DNA of 12,789 bases from Leclercia sp. UBA7405 (GTDB taxonomy: Bacteria > Pseudomonadota > Gammaproteobacteria > Enterobacterales > Enterobacteriaceae), in assembly GCA_002469605.1 (NCBI GenBank), contig DKMV01000336.1:9479-22267 (forward strand). Reading direction: 5' to 3'. Made by a program: the position numbers and the translations under genes. Shown here piece after piece: positions 7,423 to 12,789 of this stretch. Below the pieces are notes generated by a model, which was not told where the DNA came from, made no database searches, and saw only the letters and a program-made list of their open reading frames with translations. The number at the start of each line of letters is the position of its first letter. The stretch's first letter is position 1.

Positions 7423-8937
7423 ATGTCATCGATCGATTTTCGCAAAAAAATTAACTGGCAACGGCGTTATCGCTCGCCGCAGGGACCCAAAAGCGAGCAT
7501 GAGATCCTGCGTATTTTCGAGAGCGATCGCGGGCGAATCATCAACTCTGCGGCCATCCGCCGTTTACAGCAGAAAACCCAGGTCTTCCCCCTTGAACGTA
7601 ACGCGGCGGTGCGCACGCGCCTCACCCACTCCATGGAGGTCCAGCAGGTAGGGCGCTACATCGCCAAAGAGGTGTTAAGCCGCCTCAAAGAACAACGGCT
7701 GCTTGAGACCTACGGTCTGGACGAACTGACCGGGCCCTTTGAGAGCATCGTCGAGATGGCCTGCCTGATGCACGATATCGGCAACCCGCCCTTTGGCCAC
7801 TTTGGTGAAGCCGCCATCAACGACTGGTTCCGCCAGCGCCTGTTCCCGTCGGATGCCGTCAGCCAGCCTTTGAGCGACGATCGCTGCCTGGTGCGGGATC
7901 TGCGCCTGCGGGAGGGCGAAGAAGCCCTGAACGAACTGCGGCGTAAAGTGCGCCAGGATCTCTGTCATTTTGAGGGTAACGCCCAGGGGATCCGCATGGT
8001 GCACGCCCTGATGCGCATGAACCTGACCTGGGCCCAGGTTGGCTGCATTCTGAAATATACCCGTCCGGCCTGGTGGCAGGGTGAACCGCCCGCCAGCCAC
8101 AGTTATTTGATGAAAAAGCCGGGCTACTACTTTTCGGAAGAGGGGTATATCGAGCGCTTGCGTAAAGAGTTGTCATTGACGCCCCATGGCCGATTTCCAT
8201 TAACCTGGATTATGGAAGCCGCAGACGATATCTCTTATTGCGTAGCCGATCTGGAAGACGCGGTTGAAAAAAACATATTCAGCGTTGAGGAGCTTTATCA
8301 GCATCTGTATGACGCCTGGGGCGACCATCAAAAAGGATCGCTCTTTTCTCTGGTGGTAGAAAATGCCTGGGAAAAATCACGCTCCAATACCCTGAGCCGC
8401 AGCGCTGAAGATCAGTTCTTTATGTATTTGCGAGTCAATACGCTAAATAAGCTGGTCCCTTACGCCGCAGAACGCTTTATTGAAAACCTGCCGCAGATTT
8501 ATGACGGGGAATTTAATCAGGCGCTGCTGGAAGATGAGAGTGATTTTAGCCAACTGCTTGAGTTATATAAAAATGTGGCGGTTCGTCATGTATTTAGCCA
8601 CCCGGAAGTTGAGCAGCTCGAATTACAGGGCTATCGCGTTATTAGCGGCCTGCTGGAAATTTATCGCCCTCTGCTGCAGTTATCGACCGACGAGTTTAGC
8701 GAGCTGGTCGAAAAAGAGCGGCTGCGCCGGTTCCCGATTGAATCTCGTCTTTTTCATAAGCTTTCAACCCGCCATCGCCTGGCCTACGTTGAATCGGTCA
8801 GTAAACTGGACCGGCAGGCGGCCGACTGGCCGGTATATGAATACTATTATCGCTGTCGCCTGATTCAGGACTATATCAGCGGAATGACCGATTTATATGC
8901 CTGGGATGAATATCGTCGCCTGATGGCCGTCGAATAA
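7423..8937 (+). CDS. dgt: Deoxyguanosinetriphosphate triphosphohydrolase (dGTPase)
   Basis: Hexameric HD-domain enzyme that hydrolyses dGTP to deoxyguanosine and triphosphate, controlling dNTP pools and replication fidelity. From ATG 7423 it is 504 residues (E. coli 505). Metal-binding HD residues are H69 in TRLTHSMEV and H117-D118 in [18 protein letters not shown], with the later aspartate in [19 protein letters not shown] (about 260-278). The frame is open to 7360, but 7423 is chosen because [20 protein letters not shown] aligns with the E. coli N-terminus and AGGAGA sits 4 nt upstream. The protein ends LMAVE, one residue shorter than K-12. The 3' half looks more AT-rich in wobble positions than the neighbours; this is not a frame change. 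Confidence 0.97.
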   Translation: MSSIDFRKKINWQRRYRSPQGPKSEHEILRIFESDRGRIINSAAIRRLQQKTQVFPLERNAAVRTRLTHSMEVQQVGRYIAKEVLSRLKEQRLLETYGLDELTGPFESIVEMACLMHDIGNPPFGHFGEAAINDWFRQRLFPSDAVSQPLSDDRCLVRDLRLREGEEALNELRRKVRQDLCHFEGNAQGIRMVHALMRMNLTWAQVGCILKYTRPAWWQGEPPASHSYLMKKPGYYFSEEGYIERLRKELSLTPHGRFPLTWIMEAADDISYCVADLEDAVEKNIFSVEELYQHLYDAWGDHQKGSLFSLVVENAWEKSRSNTLSRSAEDQFFMYLRVNTLNKLVPYAAERFIENLPQIYDGEFNQALLEDESDFSQLLELYKNVAVRHVFSHPEVEQLELQGYRVISGLLEIYRPLLQLSTDEFSELVEKERLRRFPIESRLFHKLSTRHRLAYVESVSKLDRQAADWPVYEYYYRCRLIQDYISGMTDLYAWDEYRRLMAVE

Positions 8938-8949
8938 CGGCTGAGTTTT

Positions 8950-8974
8950 GTAAAGACGGCCAATAAATTTTTAC
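8950..8974. promoter_or_regulatory. CpxR-like site upstream of degP
   Basis: GTAAA (8950-8954) and its reverse complement TTTAC (8970-8974) lie 22 nt or more upstream of the sigmaE -35. The stretch is almost the same as the E. coli degP upstream region, where phosphorylated CpxR binds. CpxR recognises GTAAA half-sites, so control by envelope stress is the likely role. Exact half-site spacing is not of the textbook direct-repeat form. Confidence 0.6.
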
Positions 8975-8995
8975 TTTTCCTGCAAAGGTTATACC

Positions 8996-9023
8996 GGAAC
9001 TTCGCGCTATAAAATGAATCTGA
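8996..9023 (+). promoter_or_regulatory. SigmaE promoter of degP
   Basis: GGAACTT (8996-9002) and TCTGA (9019-9023), separated by 16 nt, match the RpoE consensus, with about 44 nt from the -10 to the degP ATG. The arrangement copies E. coli degP, a classical RpoE-dependent gene. Transcription would start near 9029-9031. Confidence 0.88.
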
Positions 9024-9067
9024 TGTACACAGCAATTTTGCGTTACCTGTAAATCGAGATGGAAGAA

Positions 9068-10501
9068 ATGAAAAAAACCACTTTAGCAATGAGTGCACTG
9101 GCTTTGAGTTTAAGTTTTGCGCTGTCTCCTGTGGCTGCAACGGCAGCTGAGACCGCATCGTCTGCAACCACCGCCCAGCAGATGCCAAGTCTGGCGCCGA
9201 TGCTTGAAAAAGTGATGCCATCGGTGGTTAGCATCAACGTTGAAGGTAGCACTGCGGTCAATACGCCGCGCATGCCGCGCAACTTCCAGCAGTTTTTTGG
9301 CGATAACTCGCCGTTCTGCCAGGAGGGATCGCCGTTCCAGAGCTCGCCATTCTGTCAGGGCGGTGCGGGTGACGGCGGCAACGGTGGCGCGCAGCAGCAG
9401 AAATTCATGGCGCTGGGCTCCGGCGTAATTATCGATGCGGCGAAAGGCTACGTCGTCACCAACAACCACGTGGTGGATAACGCCAACAGCATTAAAGTGC
9501 AGATGAGCGACGGACGTAAGTTTGACGCCAAGGTGGTGGGCAAAGATCCGCGCTCTGACATTGCGCTGATCCAGATTCAGGATCCGAAAAACCTGACCGC
9601 CATTAAGCTCGCCGACTCTGACGCCCTGCGCGTGGGTGATTACACCGTGGCGATCGGTAACCCGTTTGGCCTCGGCGAGACGGTTACCTCAGGTATTGTT
9701 TCTGCGCTGGGCCGCAGCGGCCTGAACGCTGAAAACTACGAAAACTTTATCCAGACCGATGCGGCAATTAACCGCGGTAACTCCGGCGGCGCGCTGGTCA
9801 ACCTGAACGGTGAGCTGATCGGGATTAACACCGCGATCCTCGCCCCGGACGGCGGTAATATCGGGATCGGCTTTGCTATCCCAAGCAACATGGTGAAAAA
9901 CCTCACCAGCCAGATGGTTGAGTTCGGCCAGGTGAAACGCGGCGAACTGGGGATCCTGGGCACTGAGCTGAACTCTGAGCTGGCAAAAGCGATGAAGGTA
10001 GATGCTCAGCGCGGGGCCTTTGTGAGCCAGGTGATGCCGAACTCGTCGGCCGCGAAAGCGGGCATCAAGGCGGGGGATGTGATCACCACCCTGGACGGCA
10101 AGCCCGTCAGCAGCTTTGCAGCGCTGCGCGCGCAGGTCGGCTCTATGCCGGTTGGCAGCAAAGTCTCGCTTGGCCTGCTGCGCGAAGGCAAGCCGGTTAA
10201 CGTCACCCTGGAGCTCCAGCAGAGCAGCCAGAACCAGGTTGATTCCAGCTCCATCTTCAGCGGTATTGAAGGCGCCGAGATGAGCAATAAAGGGCAGGAT
10301 AAAGGGGTAGTGGTAAGCAACGTTAAAGCTAACTCTCCGGCAGCCCGTATTGGCCTGAAGAAAGGCGACGTGATTATGGGCGCTAACCAGCAGCCTGTGA
10401 AAAACATCGCTGAACTGCGTAAAATTCTCGACAGCAAGCCGTCGGTGCTGGCGCTGAACATCCAGCGCGGTGACACCTCTCTCTATCTGTTAATGCAGTA
10501 A
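9068..10501 (+). CDS. degP: Periplasmic serine protease/chaperone DegP (HtrA)
   Basis: ATP-independent periplasmic protease and chaperone that removes misfolded envelope proteins. From ATG 9068 it has 477 residues (E. coli 474). A Sec signal peptide (about 1-26, ending ATA before AETASS) leads to the S1C protease domain with triad H134 (TNNHVVD), D164 (RSDIALI) and S239 (NRGNSGGALVN). PDZ1 (about 284-374) and PDZ2 (about 395-477) follow. C84 and C96 in the LA loop are the disulfide pair of the E. coli protein; the Gly-rich loop after them is a few residues longer than in K-12. An ATG at 9059 in frame adds three residues (MEEMKK), but MKKTTLA is the family start, with GGAAG just upstream. Transcribed from its own sigmaE promoter; terminator 8 nt after the stop. 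Confidence 0.98.
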   Translation: MKKTTLAMSALALSLSFALSPVAATAAETASSATTAQQMPSLAPMLEKVMPSVVSINVEGSTAVNTPRMPRNFQQFFGDNSPFCQEGSPFQSSPFCQGGAGDGGNGGAQQQKFMALGSGVIIDAAKGYVVTNNHVVDNANSIKVQMSDGRKFDAKVVGKDPRSDIALIQIQDPKNLTAIKLADSDALRVGDYTVAIGNPFGLGETVTSGIVSALGRSGLNAENYENFIQTDAAINRGNSGGALVNLNGELIGINTAILAPDGGNIGIGFAIPSNMVKNLTSQMVEFGQVKRGELGILGTELNSELAKAMKVDAQRGAFVSQVMPNSSAAKAGIKAGDVITTLDGKPVSSFAALRAQVGSMPVGSKVSLGLLREGKPVNVTLELQQSSQNQVDSSSIFSGIEGAEMSNKGQDKGVVVSNVKANSPAARIGLKKGDVIMGANQQPVKNIAELRKILDSKPSVLALNIQRGDTSLYLLMQ

Positions 10502-10508
10502 TTCCCCG

Positions 10509-10538
10509 GCCCCTGTTTCAGCCGAAGCAGGGGCTTTT
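10509..10538 (+). terminator. Intrinsic terminator of degP
   Basis: Arms 10509-10519 (GCCCCTGTTTC) and 10524-10534 (GAAGCAGGGGC) pair over 11 bp with one G-U pair, and loop AGCC. TTTTCACTTTT follows. A small second stem TTCAC/GTGAA (10537-10552) lies just downstream. Confidence 0.92.
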
Positions 10539-10585
10539 CACTTTTCTGTGAAGCCCCCCACAACTCCATATATCTTCCCCCGTCT

Positions 10586-10601
10586 TTGTGCTTTTGCACA
10601 A
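10586..10601. promoter_or_regulatory. 16-bp palindrome upstream of cdaR (candidate operator)
   Basis: TTGTGCTTTTGCACAA is a perfect inverted repeat with 6-bp arms and a TTTT centre, 53 nt before the cdaR ATG and outside the degP terminator. It has no run of T after it, so it does not look like a terminator. Position and symmetry fit a regulator site, and E. coli CdaR is reported to regulate its own gene. Assignment to CdaR is inference. Confidence 0.5.
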
Positions 10602-10654
10602 TGCAGCAGGTAGCGAACTCCCCTATGCTTGAGCTCTGCTCAGAGGAGGGCTAC

Positions 10655-11812
10655 ATGGCTGGCTGGCATCTTGATACCAAAATGGCGCAGGATATCGTGG
10701 CACGAACCATGCGCATCATCGATACCAATATCAACGTAATGGATGCCCGCGGGCGCATTATCGGTAGCGGCGATCGCGAGCGTATTGGGGAATTGCACGA
10801 AGGCGCGCTGCTGGTGCTCTCTCAGGGGCGCGTAGTGGATATCGACGATGCGGTGGCCCGGCATCTTCACGGGGTGCGCCAGGGGATTAACCTACCGCTG
10901 CGTCTGGAAGGGGAGATCGTCGGGGTTATCGGCCTGACCGGCGAGCCGGAATCCTTGCGTAAGTATGGCGAGCTGGTGTGCATGACCGCCGAAATGATGC
11001 TGGAGCAGTCCCGTCTTATGCATCTCCTGGCGCAGGACAGCCGCCTGCGCGAAGAGCTGGTGATGAACCTGATCCAGGCCGAAGAGCATACCCCGGCATT
11101 AACCGAATGGGCGCAGCGTCTGGGCATCGATCTCAATCAGCCGCGCGTGGTGGCGGTAATCGAGGTGGACAGCGGCCAGCTGGGGGTCGACAGCGCCATG
11201 GTCGAACTGCAGCAGCTGCAAAACGCACTGGCGACGCCAGAGCGTAACAACCTGGTGGCTATCGTCTCGTTAACGGAGATGGTGGTGTTAAAACCGGCGC
11301 TGAATCAGTTTGGCCGCTGGGATGCAGAAGATCACCGCCGCCGGGTTGAGCAGCTTATTGCGCGGATGAAAGAGAACGGGCAGCTGCGCTTCAGGGTGGC
11401 GCTGGGCAACTATTTTACCGGCCCCGGCAGCATTGCCCGCTCCTGGCGCACCGCGCGCACCACCATGATGGTGGGCAAGCAGCGCATGCCCGAGAGCCGC
11501 AGCTATTTTTATCAGGACTTAATGCTGCCCGTGCTGCTCGACAGCCTGCGCGGCGGCTGGCAGGCCAACGAACTGGCGCGCCCGCTGGTGCGTCTGAAGG
11601 CGATGGATAATAACGGGCTGCTGCGCCGGACGCTGCAGGCCTGGTTTCGTCATAACGTACAGCCGCTGGCGACCTCAAAGGCGCTCTTTATTCACCGTAA
11701 TACGCTGGAGTACCGGCTGAACCGCATTTCAGAGCTGACGGGGCTGGATCTTGGGAATTTCGACGACAGGCTATTGCTCTATGTGGCATTGCAGCTGGAT
11801 GAGCAGAGATAG
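10655..11812 (+). CDS. cdaR: Carbohydrate diacid transcriptional regulator CdaR (SdaR)
   Basis: Activator of genes for uptake and breakdown of D-glucarate, D-galactarate and D-glycerate in E. coli (gudPD, garD, garPLRK). From ATG 10655 the product has 385 residues, the same as E. coli. The N-terminal part (1 to about 135) is the putative sugar-diacid recognition domain and matches K-12 almost residue for residue. The C-terminus carries the PucR/CdaR-type helix-turn-helix (FIHRNTLEYRLNRISELTG, about 345-365). The frame extends upstream to 10586, but a strong AGAGGAGGG (10642-10650) four nt before this ATG, and the conserved start MAGWHLDTKMAQDI, fix the start. No diacid catabolic genes are nearby, as in E. 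coli, where targets are elsewhere. Confidence 0.97.
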   Translation: MAGWHLDTKMAQDIVARTMRIIDTNINVMDARGRIIGSGDRERIGELHEGALLVLSQGRVVDIDDAVARHLHGVRQGINLPLRLEGEIVGVIGLTGEPESLRKYGELVCMTAEMMLEQSRLMHLLAQDSRLREELVMNLIQAEEHTPALTEWAQRLGIDLNQPRVVAVIEVDSGQLGVDSAMVELQQLQNALATPERNNLVAIVSLTEMVVLKPALNQFGRWDAEDHRRRVEQLIARMKENGQLRFRVALGNYFTGPGSIARSWRTARTTMMVGKQRMPESRSYFYQDLMLPVLLDSLRGGWQANELARPLVRLKAMDNNGLLRRTLQAWFRHNVQPLATSKALFIHRNTLEYRLNRISELTGLDLGNFDDRLLLYVALQLDEQR

Positions 11813-11820
11813 GTAAACGC

Positions 11821-11846
11821 AAAACGGCAACATTGTTGCCGTTTTT
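11821..11846. terminator. Bidirectional terminator after cdaR (unit 1)
   Basis: Arms AAAACGGCAAC (11821-11831) and GTTGCCGTTTT (11835-11845) are perfect complements with loop ATT. T5 follows on the + strand. It begins 8 nt after the cdaR stop and is the cdaR terminator. Its stem and flanks reappear at 11907-11950. Confidence 0.92.
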
Positions 11847-11856
11847 GGTGTCTGCT

Positions 11857-11902
11857 CCCTCTCCCTCCGGGAGAGGGCCGGGGTGAGGGGATCAGGCCGC
11901 AC
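11857..11902. repeat. GC-rich palindromic interspersed element (boxC/REP-like), copy B
   Basis: CCCTCTCCC (11857-11865) and GGGAGAGGG (11869-11877) pair perfectly with loop TCC. CCGGGGTGAGGG and then ATCAGGCCGCAC follow. Against copy A at 1852-1897 there are 4 differences in 46 bases, two of them in the loop. Same orientation as copy A. No coding potential. Confidence 0.82.
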
Positions 11903-11914
11903 AAGGGTAAAAGC

Positions 11915-11941
11915 AAAACGGCAACCCGAGGTTGCCGTTTT
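11915..11941. terminator. Bidirectional terminator after yaeH (unit 2)
   Basis: Arms AAAACGGCAACC (11915-11926) and GGTTGCCGTTTT (11930-11941) are perfect over 12 bp with loop CGA. On the minus strand TTTTGCTTTTAC follows, so it ends the yaeH transcript 20 nt past its stop. It is also a second barrier to cdaR read-through. Confidence 0.92.
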
Positions 11942-11960
11942 AGTGTCTGCATCAAACGCT

Positions 11961-12350
11961 TTATTTATTACGAGTAAGCTTCTCAAGATCCGCTTCGATT
12001 TCCGTGATCTTATGGGCAACAACGCTTTCAAGGTGGCGCAGGTCGTCGAGGATCTTCCGCTTAAGATCGACCTCGGTCCGATCGCGCTGGCAAATCTGAT
12101 CGAGTTCGTCGATCACATAGCGCAGATTCGGGCTGATCTCCTGCACTTCTTTATAGCCCTGGCCTACGCCGTCGGCTACAACGGTTTTACGCTGGCGCGG
12201 ATACTTGAACTTCACGCTCTTGGCAAAGAACTCGCCTTTATCCTTGTGGAAATAGATTTTCAGGATATCGTTGTTGGCTTCCTGCCGGAGGCTGTAACGA
12301 TCGATTTCATCAGGATTGGTAATGCCCAGACTTTTCAGATTATCGTACAT
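11961..12350 (-). CDS. yaeH: YaeH, DUF3461 family protein of unknown function
   Basis: Small, highly charged, soluble protein of 129 residues (E. coli YaeH 128). No signal peptide or membrane helix. It starts [23 protein letters not shown] and has a basic central part ([16 protein letters not shown]). The last ~50 residues ([18 protein letters not shown] then [18 protein letters not shown] and [10 protein letters not shown]) show a heptad-like hydrophobic pattern that should be helical or coiled coil. No catalytic motif is visible and no function should be assigned. ATG 12350 is preceded by AAGGG with 7-nt spacing. Transcription is likely independent: dapD upstream ends in a terminator at 12425-12450. 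Confidence 0.93.
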   Translation of the reverse strand: MYDNLKSLGITNPDEIDRYSLRQEANNDILKIYFHKDKGEFFAKSVKFKYPRQRKTVVADGVGQGYKEVQEISPNLRYVIDELDQICQRDRTEVDLKRKILDDLRHLESVVAHKITEIEADLEKLTRNK

Positions 12351-12424
12351 AGCGGTACCCTTGATCTCAACATAACCTATGAATAATTAACGAAAAAATC
12401 GATTTTCGCCACCACCAGATATAA

Positions 12425-12450
12425 AAAAAGCGGGGTAGCCCCCGCTTTTT
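12425..12450. terminator. Intrinsic terminator of dapD
   Basis: AAAAAGCGGGG (12425-12435) and CCCCGCTTTTT (12440-12450) are perfect complements with loop TAGC. On the minus strand, 11 nt after the dapD stop, the hairpin is followed by a T-rich run leading to TATAT. It separates dapD from yaeH. Confidence 0.92.
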
Positions 12451-12461
12451 GTTATAGCCGA

Positions 12462-12789
12462 TTAATCGATGGTGCGCAGCAGTTCGTTGATGCCTACTTT
12501 ACCGCGCGTTTTCGCGTCCACTTTTTTCACGATAACCGCGCAATACAGGCTGTATTTGCCATCTTTCGACGGCAGGTTGCCGGAAACGACAACGGAGCCT
12601 GCCGGCACGCGGCCGTAATGCACTTCACCGGTTTCGCGGTCATAAATACGGGTGCTCTGGCCGATGTAGACGCCCATGGAGATGACGGAGCCCTCTTCGA
12701 CGATCACGCCCTCTACCACTTCAGAGCGCGCGCCGATGAAGCAGTTATCTTCAATGATGGTTGGATTCGCCTGCAGCGGCTCCAGCACG
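12462..12789 (-). CDS. dapD: 2,3,4,5-tetrahydropyridine-2,6-dicarboxylate N-succinyltransferase, C-terminal part
   Basis: Trimeric cytosolic acyltransferase of the succinylase branch of diaminopimelate/lysine synthesis, using succinyl-CoA. The right edge cuts the gene: the frame is open to 12788 and 108 residues are visible of the 274 in E. coli. The visible part holds left-handed beta-helix hexapeptide repeats ([20 protein letters not shown] and [16 protein letters not shown]) and the C-terminal segment ending [12 protein letters not shown], the same end as E. coli DapD. The GTG at the edge (12788-12786) is an internal valine, not a start. Confidence 0.96.
   Translation of the reverse strand, partial: VLEPLQANPTIIEDNCFIGARSEVVEGVIVEEGSVISMGVYIGQSTRIYDRETGEVHYGRVPAGSVVVSGNLPSKDGKYSLYCAVIVKKVDAKTRGKVGINELLRTID

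Larger units (their letters stand above)
11813..11950. repeat. Duplicated terminator segments flanking a GC-rich element
   Basis: Segments 11813-11855 and 11907-11950 share GTAAA(C/A)GCAAAACGGCAAC, the complementary stem GTTGCCGTTTT and the tail GTGTCTGC. They differ mainly in the hairpin loop (ATT against CCGAG between the common stems) and at a few single bases. The GC-rich element 11857-11902 lies between them, as in the fhuB-hemL gap. Confidence 0.82.

Noticed and set aside
10634..10645. CTCTG-CT-CAGAG symmetry next to the cdaR ribosome site as an RNA switch
   Set aside because: The loop would be 2 nt and the stem at most 5 bp, too weak to hide the Shine-Dalgarno convincingly.
11883..12386. 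167-codon plus-strand open frame opposite yaeH
   Set aside because: It begins inside the GC-rich repeat and reads through a terminator; yaeH on the opposite strand is a conserved gene with its own ribosome site.

Overview
The window is a stretch of enterobacterial core chromosome, from an Enterobacter/Klebsiella/Leclercia-type member of the Enterobacteriaceae. Every protein can be recognised as a close homologue of an Escherichia coli K-12 protein, and the gene order fhuB-hemL-clcA-erpA-yadS-btuF-mtnN-dgt-degP-cdaR-yaeH-dapD is that of the E. coli 4-minute region. G+C is visibly higher than in E. coli, and GC-rich hairpin repeats lie between genes. The genus cannot be fixed from sequence reading alone. 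One difference from K-12 is that yaeI, which lies between yaeH and dapD there, is absent.

Layout. 1-1729 (+) is the 3' part of fhuB (hydroxamate siderophore permease). It converges on hemL (-), a tetrapyrrole precursor enzyme, across a 174-bp gap that holds two identical tandem terminators and GC-rich repeat elements. hemL and clcA (+, Cl-/H+ antiporter) diverge from a shared promoter region. erpA (+, Fe-S carrier) follows clcA with its own sigma70-type promoter and converges on the mtnN-btuF-yadS operon (-) at a bidirectional terminator. mtnN and dgt (+) diverge across 83 bp. degP (+) follows dgt with a clear sigmaE promoter and an upstream CpxR-like site. cdaR (+) follows degP's terminator with its own leader and a 16-bp palindrome. 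cdaR converges on yaeH (-) across a second gap built like fhuB-hemL (terminator, GC-rich hairpin, terminator). dapD (-) is cut by the right edge.

Functions are housekeeping and mostly independent: iron and cobalamin uptake (fhuB, btuF), haem precursor and Fe-S assembly (hemL, erpA), methylthioadenosine/SAH salvage (mtnN), dNTP control (dgt), envelope stress (degP), acid or anion physiology (clcA), diacid-sugar regulation (cdaR) and lysine/peptidoglycan precursor synthesis (dapD). I see no mobile gene, phage, toxin-antitoxin, CRISPR or defence system, and no sign of an undescribed protein system. The most unusual structure is non-coding: duplicated terminators flanking copies of one ~46-bp GC-rich repeat at two separate convergent gene junctions, plus several palindromes in promoter regions.
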